Positions 17,077-25,454 of a stretch of 64,000 nucleotides of DNA are shown here, one piece after another. The position numbers and the translations under genes are program-made. Positions within the stretch are counted from its first letter, which is position 1. Every line of letters begins with the position of its first letter. Location of the stretch: NCBI RefSeq assembly GCF_023242365.1, contig NZ_JALLIX010000013.1, positions 1 through 64,000 on the forward strand. The letters are read 5' to 3'. This DNA is from Pseudomonas sp. MWU13-2100. GTDB taxonomy: Bacteria; Pseudomonadota; Gammaproteobacteria; Pseudomonadales; Pseudomonadaceae. The notes beneath the pieces were generated by a model. The model did no database searches. It was not told the origin of the DNA and worked only from the letters and a program-made list of their open reading frames with translations.

Positions 17077-18398
17077 TCAGAGACAACCTGCACCAGCAAT
17101 GGCTGGATGATGTGGACGCCTACCTGGATGGACGCACGACGCCGCAGACGCTGCAGGCCAACGGGCAGCAACGGGCCGAGGAAGTCTTGCGCTATGTCGC
17201 GCAACGCTCGGCGTTCTATGCCGATCACCTGCGCTCGCAAGCGGGCAGTCCGAGCGCCTTGCCGGCGCTGGACGGCGTACCGTTCACCACTAAGGACGAC
17301 CTGCGCGCCGTGGGCCGCTCGGTCTGCAGCCTGCCGTTCGACCAGATCGCGGTGTACTACGAGACCACCGGGACCACCGGGCTGCCAACCCCCTGCCCGC
17401 GCGCGGCGATCGATGTCGAAACCAGCGGCGCCTATGTGCAGAAGGCTGTTGCCGACCTGTATCAGTCGACCTTCGGCACCACTCATGCCCTCACCGCGAT
17501 CATGGGGCCGTCGGAGCTCTACGCGTTCGGCGATACCTATGGCGAGGTCTGCCGCAATCTGGGCATTCCTTACGTACGGCTATGGCCGGAAAGCCCTCGG
17601 GTCGGCCTGGTCAAAGCCGCCCAGTTGATCAACGACCTCGGTGTCCGCTCGCTGATCTGCTCACCCGCCGTCGCGCTGGCCCTGGCCCGCCTCTATGTGA
17701 GTCAGGGGATCGATCCGCGCGCGACAGCAGTTGGGCAGATCATGGTGTTGGGCGAACTGTGCACGCCGCAGATGCTGAGCAATATTGCCCGGGTCTGGGA
17801 TGCGCATTGCACCCACGGCCTGTATGGCTCTCAGGAAGCTCACGCGGTGGCCACCGGTTGCCCGAACGGCAACCTGCACTTTTCCGAGACCAACTATCTG
17901 GCGGAGATTCTTCCGGTGCCCGGGATGGACGGCGATATCGGCGAGCTGTGCCTGACGATGCTCGTACCCGGCGCCAAACCGCTGATCCGCTACCGCACCG
18001 GCGACCTGGCGCGCCTGCATTCTGCCGAAGAATGCGGATGCGGCAATCGTTCGCGTTGCCTGCGGGTCTTTGGCCGGGTGAGTGATGTGATGACCCTGGC
18101 CGGTCGCCAGGTACTCCCGGCTCTGATCGAGTCGGCGGTGCTGACGGCGGCCGAGTGGGTCTCCGGCTACGAGGTCAGGATCTGTTCCGCCAGCGACGGC
18201 AGCGACCATGTCGAGGTGTCGATGGTGGCAGGGATCGGTGAGCGTTCGCTGGCCGAGGTACAGGAGCAGATGGCCGGCCATTTCGGCACCTCGGTCCAAT
18301 TGCAACTGGCACAGAACCTGGACCCGAGGACCGAGACCGGTGCCTACATTTCCTGGAAGCACGCACGTATCCGCGATCAACGGGAGCCCGCCCTGTGA
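17073..18398 (+). CDS. PaaK-like adenylate-forming ligase
   Basis: A 441-residue enzyme of the phenylacetate-CoA ligase branch of the ANL superfamily. Motifs are TTGTTGLPTP (ATP loop), GLYGSQEAHA and LIRYRTGDLARL, followed by the small C-terminal domain with RVSDVMTLAGRQVLP. In NRPS clusters such free ligases activate an aryl or acyl acid for a CoA or carrier thiol. It may load a second aryl unit or re-activate an intermediate onto the carrier of the T-TE protein. The start ATG overlaps the NRPS stop by four bases. A Cys-rich stretch, ECGCGNRSRC, occurs near the C-terminal hinge as in other PaaK-like ligases. Confidence 0.85.
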   Translation: MIRDNLHQQWLDDVDAYLDGRTTPQTLQANGQQRAEEVLRYVAQRSAFYADHLRSQAGSPSALPALDGVPFTTKDDLRAVGRSVCSLPFDQIAVYYETTGTTGLPTPCPRAAIDVETSGAYVQKAVADLYQSTFGTTHALTAIMGPSELYAFGDTYGEVCRNLGIPYVRLWPESPRVGLVKAAQLINDLGVRSLICSPAVALALARLYVSQGIDPRATAVGQIMVLGELCTPQMLSNIARVWDAHCTHGLYGSQEAHAVATGCPNGNLHFSETNYLAEILPVPGMDGDIGELCLTMLVPGAKPLIRYRTGDLARLHSAEECGCGNRSRCLRVFGRVSDVMTLAGRQVLPALIESAVLTAAEWVSGYEVRICSASDGSDHVEVSMVAGIGERSLAEVQEQMAGHFGTSVQLQLAQNLDPRTETGAYISWKHARIRDQREPAL

Positions 18399-19798
18399 GC
18401 TCATTACAACCCATCCCCCTGTGGAGCGTGGAGCACCACGAAATCAGCGATGCGGCGCCGCTCGCCCAGGTGCGGCGAGGCCTGCTGGGGCTGTATCCGT
18501 GCCCGGCATTGTTCGAGACCGGTGCGGGTTTTCTGCCGGTCGACGGCAACCAGACCACCTTCATGATCGACCTGTTGTTGGAGTTGAAACTGGTCAACGA
18601 CACCTGGTACTTGTCGACCGGTGCGCCGTTCCAGTGGGCCCTGGCCGCGTGCGAGCAGTTGCTGAACAATTCGCAGGCGAGCCTGTGCGAACGCCTGCGA
18701 CGCGTCACCCAGACGCTGGCCCTGCCGGAGGGCTTTCCGCTGGTGCTGGCGCTGGGCTACAGCGCCGCGCGGTTTGTCGAAAACCTGCCGGAGATTGCCA
18801 TCGAGCCAGATGTCCCGGAGGTGGTGGTGCGGGTCTATCGGCATGTCGTCCGCTACGAAGCTCCCGAAGGTCCGGCGCGGATCGACGTACTCAATGCCGG
18901 CGACAACGCGGCAGCGCAACTGGATGCCCTGCTCGCCGTGCTGCGCAATCCGCCGGTGACGGCACCTGTTGCAAGACTCGGCACTGAAGTCGCGGTGATC
19001 GAGGACGTCACTGATCGCGAGGACTTCTGTGCCGCCGTTTTAAGGGCCAAGGAGTACATCCGCGCCGGTGACATCTATCAGGTGCAGTTGTGCCGGCGTG
19101 CCGTGTCCAGCGCGACGATTGCTCCGATCGATCTTTACGAGCGTCTGGCAACGGTCAATCCGGCGCCCTACATGTACTACCTCGACCTTGCCGACCTGCA
19201 TGTCGTGTCATCCAGTCCTGAACTGATGATCCGCCTGCAGGACGGCGTGGCCCAGGTCCGGCCCATTGCCGGCACCATGAGCCGGGAGGATCAGCGCGGC
19301 AGTCCGCTGGACAAGATTCCCAAGGAAGCCGCCGAGCACTTGATGCTCGTCGATCTGGCGCGCAACGACCTGGCCCGGTGCGCGGTTCCCGGGGGCGTCC
19401 AGGTGAGTTCGTTCATGCAGCAGGACACTTACGGGTCCTTGCTGCACCTGGTGTCCACTGTGGAAACCAGGGTACGCGAGCAATGCGATGTCTGGGATCT
19501 GATCGTGGCCAATTTCCCGGCGGGAACCATGACCGGCGCACCCAAGGTCCGCGCAATGGAAATCATCGCCGAGCTGGAAGGCACCGCACGCGGGCTGTAC
19601 ACCGGTTGTGTCGGCTATATCACCGGGCCCAACAGCGCGGTGCTGGCACTGACGATCCGCACCATTGTCGGCAACGCCGGACGCTATGTGTTGCAGTCGG
19701 CGGCGGGAGTCGTCGCTGACTCCGAGGCCGAGGATGAATGGAATGAAGCGGGAGCGAAGATCAAGTCGTTTTCCCGAGCGATGGGAGCCTGCGCATGA
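18395..19798 (+). CDS. TrpE-like chorismate aminating synthase (anthranilate or ADIC synthase type)
   Basis: A 467-residue chorismate-binding enzyme with IRAGDIYQVQLCRR, VRPIAGTMSRE, HLMLVDLARNDLAR, FPAGTMTGAPKVRAMEII and a C-terminal GVVADSEAEDEW. The PIAGT motif has Ala where aminodeoxychorismate synthase PabB has the nucleophilic Lys (PIKGT). That favours C2 amination, giving anthranilate or 2-amino-2-deoxyisochorismate. The start is GTG, overlapping the previous stop (GTGA), and the end overlaps the amidotransferase gene. As a cluster-borne copy it would supply the aryl starter for the NRPS. Feedback-inhibition residues were not examined. Confidence 0.88.
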   Translation: MSSLQPIPLWSVEHHEISDAAPLAQVRRGLLGLYPCPALFETGAGFLPVDGNQTTFMIDLLLELKLVNDTWYLSTGAPFQWALAACEQLLNNSQASLCERLRRVTQTLALPEGFPLVLALGYSAARFVENLPEIAIEPDVPEVVVRVYRHVVRYEAPEGPARIDVLNAGDNAAAQLDALLAVLRNPPVTAPVARLGTEVAVIEDVTDREDFCAAVLRAKEYIRAGDIYQVQLCRRAVSSATIAPIDLYERLATVNPAPYMYYLDLADLHVVSSSPELMIRLQDGVAQVRPIAGTMSREDQRGSPLDKIPKEAAEHLMLVDLARNDLARCAVPGGVQVSSFMQQDTYGSLLHLVSTVETRVREQCDVWDLIVANFPAGTMTGAPKVRAMEIIAELEGTARGLYTGCVGYITGPNSAVLALTIRTIVGNAGRYVLQSAAGVVADSEAEDEWNEAGAKIKSFSRAMGACA

Positions 19799-20379
19799 AA
19801 GTGATGTTGATCGACGTCTTCGACAGCTTTGTGTATGTCATCGAGCAGTATTACTCGGCCGTGGGTGCAGAAACCCGGGTCGTTCGCGTCAACGATGATC
19901 CGATCGCCCAATACCGACAGTGGCGACCGCAGTTGTTGGTTCTGGGTCCAGGGCCGGGCACTCCCGAAGATCATGGCTACCCGCAGATCATTCGCGCGAT
20001 GGATGAGCAGCAGGCCATTTTCGGTGTCTGCCTGGGGCATCAGGCACTGGGCGAACATTTCGGCTGGAAGCTCAGCCGTGCACCGACCACCCAGCATGGC
20101 AAATACGCCCAGGTGCATCATGACGGCCGCGGCGTTTTCCAGGATGTACCGTCGGCCGTCACTGTGGTGCGTTACCACTCGCTGGCCATCACCGAGCCGC
20201 AAACATCAAGCCCATTGGTGGCCACGGCGTACTCGGACGATGGCGTCAACATGGCGGCGCGGCACCGTACCCGGCCGATCGAAAGCGTGCAGTTTCACCC
20301 CGAGAGCGTCGGCACCGCCCACGGGATCAAAATGATCCGTAACTCATTGGCGTTGGCCAACGTCCACGCCATGGGCTGA
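19795..20379 (+). CDS. TrpG/PabA-like glutamine amidotransferase subunit
   Basis: A 194-residue class I glutamine amidotransferase. The nucleophile Cys is in FGVCLGHQALGE, and the His-Glu pair is in VQFHPESVGT. It would hydrolyse glutamine and channel ammonia to the TrpE-like partner encoded just upstream, with which its start overlaps by four bases (ATGA). The length is normal for TrpG. The dedicated pair inside the NRPS operon shows that an aminated chorismate product is a building block. Confidence 0.9.
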   Translation: MKVMLIDVFDSFVYVIEQYYSAVGAETRVVRVNDDPIAQYRQWRPQLLVLGPGPGTPEDHGYPQIIRAMDEQQAIFGVCLGHQALGEHFGWKLSRAPTTQHGKYAQVHHDGRGVFQDVPSAVTVVRYHSLAITEPQTSSPLVATAYSDDGVNMAARHRTRPIESVQFHPESVGTAHGIKMIRNSLALANVHAMG

Positions 20380-20400
20380 TCGCTCAAGAAGAAAGCCCTG

Positions 20401-20427
20401 GGTGCCGACCGGAAGCCGGTCGACACC
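20401..20427 (+). promoter_or_regulatory. Hairpin before the exporter gene
   Basis: GGTGCCGACCGG and CCGGTCGACACC pair at 11 of 12 positions around an AAG loop, in the 74-base gap between the amidotransferase and exporter genes. TCTTTAAAT follows, so it may be a weak terminator or attenuator reducing exporter expression. Confidence 0.4.
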
Positions 20428-20453
20428 TCTTTAAATCTAAGGATTGGATAAAC

Positions 20454-21878
20454 ATGATGCACACACCAACCAACACAACGCTGCACGAAAAACGATGGCA
20501 GGCACTCGCTGTCATCTCGATCATCCAGTTGATTCTGCTGCTGGATGCCACCGTGGTGAACGTCGCCCTGCCACGGATCAAACACGACCTGGGACTCACG
20601 GATGGATCCCTGACCTGGGTCGTCAATGCCTACCTCATTACCGCAGGTTCGCTGTTGCTGCTGGGCGGACGGATCGGCGATGCCTTCGGGGTGCGCCGCA
20701 CCTTTCAGGTCGGCGTAGTGATTTTTGGCGGATTTTCCTTACTGGCAACCTTCGCCCAAGACGCCACCGTGCTGATCATCAGCCGTGCCGGTCAGGGGCT
20801 CGGTGAAGCCCTGGCGTCAGCCACCGGACTGGCAATGGTGTCACTGCTGTTTCCTTCCGGCCCCGAACGCGGCAAGGCGTTTGGCATCTGGGCAGCACTG
20901 GGCGGCCTGGGCTCGATCATCGGCGTATTGCTCTCCGGTGTACTGACGCACTATCTCTCGTGGCGCTGGGTCTTCGGGATCAACGTACCGATTGTCATGC
21001 TCCTGATCGTGGCTGCCGCCGTCATGATTCCCAAGTTCAGCCACCGCAGTTCCACCTCTCTGGATCTGGGCAACGCGCTGATCCTGGTCGTGGCCGTCGC
21101 CGCGACCGTCATGGCCGTGATGGGTTCTGGCATTGAGCATCTTCCTGGCCAGCGCATGGCGCTTCTGCTGCTGGGCGTTTTGGGCATCGCGGTGGTACTG
21201 CGTCGTTGCAAGCGTTCGGAAAACGGCATTATTCCGGCACGCCTGATGACGCGCTCTCCGCGCATGGCTGGTTACGCCATCGTCGCTATTCTCGCAGCGA
21301 CCTCCGGCGCCCTGTTCTATCTGGGCGTGCTGTTGCTGCAAGACTATCTCGGCCTGACGCCGATGCAGACGGGCCTGGCGTGGCTGCCCTTCTGCCTGGG
21401 TTTCTTCCCTGGGATCTTCCTTTCGCAGTTCGTCATGCAGCGCTGGAGTCCGCAGGCCGCCGCCGTGGTCGGCCTGGCAATTTCGGCTCTGGGTTTCGCC
21501 TTGTTTGCCTTCGGCGTGCCCCTGCACAGCTACTGGCTGGGAATGCTTCCGGCGATGCTGGTGACCTCCATCGGCTTCGGCTGTGTCGCCCCGGTCGCCC
21601 AGTCGTTGGCCACCAGCGACCTTAGCGAGGCCGACGCCGGTGCAGGGGCGGGCATCACCACCACCCTTCAGCAACTGTTCCAGGTTTTCGGGGTCACCCT
21701 GCTGGCAGCCGTGGCGCTGGCGGTCTCTGACAACAGTGGCGTGCCGACCATCGCCGCGAACGGTTTCGTGGCCGCCTTCGCCGTGTCGGCGCTGGCCATG
21801 CTCGGGGGCGCCTTGCTGATATGGGCCGGACGCAATGCCCTGGCGCTCGAGCCAGCCCCGTCGAGCCCCCAGCCTTAG
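20454..21878 (+). CDS. DHA2-type (14-TM) MFS drug exporter
   Basis: A 474-residue EmrB/QacA-like major facilitator. It has the family motif LLDATVVNVALP in TM1, WVVNAYLITAGSLLLLGGR with GDAFGVRR (motif A), and about 14 hydrophobic segments. An AAGGA site precedes tandem ATG codons; the first is taken. In the cluster it most likely exports the product and so contributes to self-resistance beside the AlkZ-like protein. The gene is nine bases from the next one, so they are co-transcribed. Confidence 0.9.
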   Translation: MMHTPTNTTLHEKRWQALAVISIIQLILLLDATVVNVALPRIKHDLGLTDGSLTWVVNAYLITAGSLLLLGGRIGDAFGVRRTFQVGVVIFGGFSLLATFAQDATVLIISRAGQGLGEALASATGLAMVSLLFPSGPERGKAFGIWAALGGLGSIIGVLLSGVLTHYLSWRWVFGINVPIVMLLIVAAAVMIPKFSHRSSTSLDLGNALILVVAVAATVMAVMGSGIEHLPGQRMALLLLGVLGIAVVLRRCKRSENGIIPARLMTRSPRMAGYAIVAILAATSGALFYLGVLLLQDYLGLTPMQTGLAWLPFCLGFFPGIFLSQFVMQRWSPQAAAVVGLAISALGFALFAFGVPLHSYWLGMLPAMLVTSIGFGCVAPVAQSLATSDLSEADAGAGAGITTTLQQLFQVFGVTLLAAVALAVSDNSGVPTIAANGFVAAFAVSALAMLGGALLIWAGRNALALEPAPSSPQP

Positions 21879-21887
21879 GAAACCGTC

Positions 21888-23159
21888 ATGCATCAGAACT
21901 ACCTGATCCCGCCCTTCAAGGGCCCCCTCACGACGCTGTCCAGCGTCGCGGGACTGCGGGAAAAATGGACCGGGGCGATGCTTGACCAGACAGGGCGCGC
22001 CTATTGCGGCGCCCTGCGTCTGGACTTCAGCGCAGAGTGTGACCAGGCACAAGTATTCGATGCCGTGGCCCAGACCCTGGCGCGACATCCAATCCTCGCG
22101 GCCCGGTTCGAGCTGGAACAGGAACACCTGATCGGCCGAGCCCCCACTGAGCAGGCATTGCGTCAGGCGTTGCATGAGCAATTGGGCCAGGTGCAGGCCG
22201 CGATCAGCGATCAGGACTTCCTCGCCTATCGCGCCCGGCACGCCGGCGAACCCGGGCTGCGCATCGCCTCGGCGGTCGACGCGGCTGGCCTGCATGTCTG
22301 GATCGGTTTCTGGATCTATACCTGCGATGGCGCGTCGATTGATCTGTTGATCGACGACATCACCCGGTATTACCGGGGCCTGCCCCCGGTTTCCTGCACG
22401 GAATGGAACGACTATTGCCAGGGGCTGCACCTGCCGGAGCAGCCCGTGAGCACAGCGCAGCAGCTGGAGATTTACCCGGGAACAGGCCCCTACGGACTTG
22501 ATGCAGTGCGCAGCAAAAACACAAGCGGCAAGGGGCGCATGCAGAGTCTGAAGTTCACCGCCCCCGTTGCCCGCAGCCGGGTGTTGGACTATGCCAAAAC
22601 CTTGCGCGTGACGCCGTTTGCGCTGCTGCTGGCCATCTATCAACGGGCAATCAGTGCCGTCAGTGGGGTCGCGACCGTGGTGACGGGAGTGCCCTTCGCC
22701 AATCGCCCGGATGCTGCCGCTCAGACTGTGGTGGGGCCGTTGTCCAATACCATCCCGGTCAGTACCCGGCATGAACCCGACGAACCGCTGGCAACAGTGG
22801 TCAAGCGGGTGCAGCGGGCGGTGATCAATGCCGCGACGCGGCAGCACATCGAACCGGCAGCGTTGTATCCCGAAGGCATGTCTACGCGTACCGCCGGCTT
22901 CGAACTGCCGTTTCCCCAGTTGTTCAACGCCTGGAACTCACGCAGCGAAGGCAGTCGCATCGACCTGGGTGACAACCAGTGGATGAGCCTGCAGCTATTG
23001 CCGAACGATACCTGCCGGGTCGCTTTCGAGATCACTCTGGATGAGCATAACGAGCATATTTCAGGGCGGATCGACATGGACGCCGATGGCTATGGCGAAC
23101 ACGCAGGACAGGTCATCGAGCAGATGATCCGCGACCTGCAAAGCATCCCCGACGCTTGA
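21888..23159 (+). CDS. Condensation-domain homologue lacking the catalytic His pair
   Basis: A 423-residue C-domain-fold protein. The C4-like GVPFANRP and C5-like VVGPLSNTIPVS motifs are present. The HHxxxDG core is WIYTCDG (W142, I143, D147, G148), so both His residues are missing. N-terminal LSSVAGLREKW resembles the acceptor side of C domains. Without the general base it may be a structural partner, a docking platform, or a condensation/cyclization enzyme with another mechanism. It ends the cluster: a strong hairpin follows 20 bases later. Confidence 0.75.
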   Translation: MHQNYLIPPFKGPLTTLSSVAGLREKWTGAMLDQTGRAYCGALRLDFSAECDQAQVFDAVAQTLARHPILAARFELEQEHLIGRAPTEQALRQALHEQLGQVQAAISDQDFLAYRARHAGEPGLRIASAVDAAGLHVWIGFWIYTCDGASIDLLIDDITRYYRGLPPVSCTEWNDYCQGLHLPEQPVSTAQQLEIYPGTGPYGLDAVRSKNTSGKGRMQSLKFTAPVARSRVLDYAKTLRVTPFALLLAIYQRAISAVSGVATVVTGVPFANRPDAAAQTVVGPLSNTIPVSTRHEPDEPLATVVKRVQRAVINAATRQHIEPAALYPEGMSTRTAGFELPFPQLFNAWNSRSEGSRIDLGDNQWMSLQLLPNDTCRVAFEITLDEHNEHISGRIDMDADGYGEHAGQVIEQMIRDLQSIPDA

Positions 23160-23178
23160 TCGGTAACGCGTGTAAAGC

Positions 23179-23207
23179 AATCAGGGCGGTGTCACACCGC
23201 CCTGATT
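23179..23207. terminator. Strong terminator-like hairpin ending the NRPS cluster
   Basis: A perfect 13-bp stem (AATCAGGGCGGTG / CACCGCCCTGATT) with a 3-base loop begins 20 bases after the last cluster stop. The trailing sequence is TCAATT. It lies between the + strand cluster and a minus-strand TonB-receptor tail, so it probably served both. Confidence 0.8.
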
Positions 23208-23231
23208 CAATTGCCGATGTAACTTGCTTGC

Positions 23232-23372
23232 TCAGAAGTCCACAGTCGCCGACAGCAGATAAGTCCGAGGTGTCGACAGCGTCAACCCCGGTTCGCTGTC
23301 ATCGGAAGCGCCGGCGGAACTCCAGTAACGCTTGTCCAGCACGTTCTCGACATTGGCGCGCAAACGCCTGGG
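23232..23372 (-). pseudogene. C-terminal remnant of a TonB-dependent siderophore receptor
   Basis: Reading leftward, about 47 codons encode a typical receptor end: RLRANVENVLDKRYWSSAG, then TLSTPRTYLLSATVDF and a stop. This is the last beta-strand region of a ferric-siderophore receptor, with the terminal Phe used by the Bam complex. The rest of the gene is absent and the upstream frame is closed by TAG, so it is a remnant truncated by prophage DNA. Confidence 0.75.
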
Positions 23373-23389
23373 TCGCATTGGAGCCTACA

Positions 23390-23823
23390 CGCACGAGCTT
23401 GGTCGGTACTGGGTGTACCGAACGTTGGTGGGGGTACTGCGAAGCTCTGGCGGTCAGTTCGACACTCGCGAACAGACCACTGCCTTCACGCCACACCAGA
23501 TCGCGAAAGAAGCCGGCCGCTGGGGCTGGCTGGCCGTTGTCTTCTTTCCACAGCGTTTGATGTTCGTAATCGAGAACCGGTGGGGTCACCTTAGCGTTGA
23601 AGCGCTCGATCACCGTTCCAGCGATTGTGCTGTCGATATGCCAACTCGGGACCGTCATCTCACGACCGTCACGCGGTGTGAAATGACCTGCGGGGGTCAC
23701 CTGCAGTTCGATGATGTTGTCCGCAGCCGACGCTGGACGCCGTGGCCTCAGGAAATGCAGAAAGAAATAGACTCTACTCTGACGCGGTTCAATTGGTCGG
23801 CCTGACGTCTGATTGAGGTACAC
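23390..23823 (-). pseudogene. Mu-like prophage protease/scaffold gene (gpI), fragment
   Basis: The frame encodes ELQVTPAGHFTPRDGREM, VPSWHIDSTIAGTVIERFNA, PPVLDYEHQTLWKEDNGQPA and FRDLVWREGSGLFASVELTARA, which is the conserved N-terminal core of Mu-like phage I (protease) proteins. After ELTARA the sequence diverges and runs into the TonB-receptor remnant, so the C-terminal half is missing. It is the downstream partner of the gpG fragment near 25.5 kb, with the pyocin genes between them. Confidence 0.7.
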
Positions 23824-23913
23824 CTCACCTGACGCAGGCCATATCAGTTGGAGGCGATGACCCGATGACCTACTTCGTCGTTGTCATCCAGGTAGTTCGA
23901 GGTATGCCAAGCA

Positions 23914-24138
23914 TCAGGCATTGCACGTTAGAAAAAGCTCCAGATCCCTGGGTAGTTCCAACGAGCAAAGCTGCTCTATGGCACTAATTTGCTCCAGAGT
24001 AAGCCGGTAGTCGTACACGCAATCCTCGTCTTTTTCCCAACCCATTATCGGCTTAAGATCCGCGACAGAAACCGGAATTTCTTTTTCAAAGGAAGCGAAG
24101 TCCTCACCTTCAGGGACGCCCATAATCACATGCTTCAT
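23914..24138 (-). CDS. Probable immunity protein for the E3-type pyocin
   Basis: A 74-residue acidic protein whose ATG overlaps the toxin stop by four bases, the classic bacteriocin-immunity arrangement. The sequence (VSVADLKPIMGW, DYRLTLEQISAIEQLC, LPRDLELFLTC) does not look like the classical colicin E3 immunity protein. It resembles small acidic immunity-type proteins I cannot name with certainty. It is expected to bind and neutralize the C-terminal RNase domain of the preceding gene product. The function is inferred from position, size and charge. Confidence 0.7.
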   Translation of the reverse strand: MKHVIMGVPEGEDFASFEKEIPVSVADLKPIMGWEKDEDCVYDYRLTLEQISAIEQLCSLELPRDLELFLTCNA

Positions 24139-25292
24139 GGTTCTACTTTCCTTGTCGGATCTGCTGGTTTGTTTTGAGCGCCAGTTTCGTGGTCGAACTC
24201 GCCGAGGTGCTTGCCGCGCTTATTGTATTTCTCAACCGCACCATGCTGAAAATCCCATTCGTAGATTGTGCCATCTCTGCTCTTCCAACGTGGACGCAAG
24301 CCACCTCCACCTTGAACTGACGTTTTCGATTTGGCCCATTTGGCGTCCGGAAACGCTGGTAATAAATCAGGTTTAGGATAATAGCCAGATCCCGACACAC
24401 TCAGCGAGATGTAGACCGGCTGAATACCGGTGCTCGGAAACCAGATAATCGCGTCCTGGTAGTCCGGTGGATACGCTGGGTTGATCAGGATCTGATCGGC
24501 CTGTTCGGTCGGTGGGTACACCCATGTGCCGGGCTTCAACGAAGCCCCCTCCAGCGCGGGAATCCCCAGTACTGCGTTGGGATCGGCGGCCGGAGTCCAG
24601 ATGACCTCGATACCGCGCCCAAGGTCGGCCACCAGTTGCTCGCCACGGGCCTGCGCCGCGATCACTGGCACACGCTGCCATTCCGTTTTGGTGCCGGTAT
24701 AGAACCCGTACACGCTCACAGAACCGTCTGGCAGGTGTTTCATATTGACCCGCGCCCGAGTGTTCCCTGTGCTCAACTGAGCGTATTGCTCGGACGTATA
24801 GAAGGCGCTATCCGCTGAAGTAGTGTTAGGCATCAATAACGCAGCGAAGCCCACAGCCGCTGGGGCCGCAAGACCCGCTGAAACCTCTCCAAGACCCAAC
24901 GCCAAAGTGCCGCCCAGACGACTCGCAAGGGCCGCTGCACTCCCGGAACCACCGATCCATTGCAGTGGAGTGCCCCCGGCTACCAACGCTGTGCCAGTGC
25001 CCAACACCGCGAAGTTGCCGTACTGTTTCAGCGATTCGAGCGGTACAAACCCACCCGGATTGCTGTAGTTCATCACCCCGTCCGGCAATGAGCAGGATTT
25101 GGCGAAGACACAACCCTTGAGCGGCCGCGGGGGCGTCTTTTTGGGGATCAGCGGGGGATCTGGTCGTGGCTGTGGCTCGACCAACTGCCGATTCTGCTTT
25201 GCACGCTGTAACGCATCCTGGCGCGCCCTGTCCTTCATCGCTTGCTTGTAGCATACGTTGCAATGGTGTCCTGCCCAGTTCCCTTCTTCCAT
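24135..25292 (-). CDS. S-type pyocin with colicin-E3-type 16S rRNase domain
   Basis: A 385-residue bacteriocin. The middle part (about 150-320) is a Pyocin_S translocation domain (EWQRVPVIAAQ, YPPDYQDAIIWFPSTGIQPV). The C-terminal about 60 residues match the colicin E3 ribonuclease, with the catalytic spacing D347, H350, E354 in YEWDFQHGAVEKY and the end PADPTRKVEP. The N-terminal part is short, with HHCNVC, a Pro-rich stretch and a Gly/Ala-rich segment; no classical receptor-binding domain is obvious. The frame is open 12 codons upstream of ATG 25292, back to a TAG, with a weak ribosome site, so the N-terminus may be shortened. It would cleave 16S rRNA in the decoding centre of sensitive relatives. 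Confidence 0.88.
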   Translation of the reverse strand: MEEGNWAGHHCNVCYKQAMKDRARQDALQRAKQNRQLVEPQPRPDPPLIPKKTPPRPLKGCVFAKSCSLPDGVMNYSNPGGFVPLESLKQYGNFAVLGTGTALVAGGTPLQWIGGSGSAAALASRLGGTLALGLGEVSAGLAAPAAVGFAALLMPNTTSADSAFYTSEQYAQLSTGNTRARVNMKHLPDGSVSVYGFYTGTKTEWQRVPVIAAQARGEQLVADLGRGIEVIWTPAADPNAVLGIPALEGASLKPGTWVYPPTEQADQILINPAYPPDYQDAIIWFPSTGIQPVYISLSVSGSGYYPKPDLLPAFPDAKWAKSKTSVQGGGGLRPRWKSRDGTIYEWDFQHGAVEKYNKRGKHLGEFDHETGAQNKPADPTRKVEP

Positions 25293-25454
25293 GCCATTCT
25301 CATCCTGAGTATTCAGACAACAAGTCTACCGGCTATGGAGTAAGTGAGGCCAGGTCCATCAACAAGCCGTTATACCTATCGCCGTTGGGCTGGAAGACGG
25401 GAAACTTAGGCCACTACGGCAGGTCGGAAAACCTTAGCGTAAGATTTTTCCGAA

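Noticed and set aside
18395..20379. Housekeeping trpEG or pabAB
   Set aside because: Four-base overlaps with the ligase gene and location within the NRPS operon show a dedicated copy; PIAGT argues against PabB.
20841..22847. Long open minus-strand frame (over 600 codons) opposite the exporter and C-like genes
   Set aside because: It lies antisense to two genes with clear motifs, has low-complexity Arg/Gln/His-rich composition and no ribosome site; a GC-rich mirror frame.
6100..23159. Cluster being the obafluorin cluster
   Set aside because: The Cys thioesterase and SHMT-like enzyme are shared ideas, but the NRPS domain order, lack of a dihydroxybenzoate pathway, presence of Cy, TrpE/TrpG and AlkZ-like genes do not fit.
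6100..23159. Cluster being a salicyl-thiazoline siderophore (pyochelin or pseudomonine type)
   Set aside because: No salicylate or isochorismate synthase/lyase, no AraC regulator, no intact receptor and no Fur box recognized; the TrpE/TrpG pair points to an amino-aryl unit. The TonB tail at 23232 is a remnant on the other strand.
6100..23159. Pyrrolobenzodiazepine pathway
   Set aside because: Anthranilate-type supply and a DNA-repair gene fit, but there is no terminal reductase domain and a Cy domain is present instead of a simple C domain.
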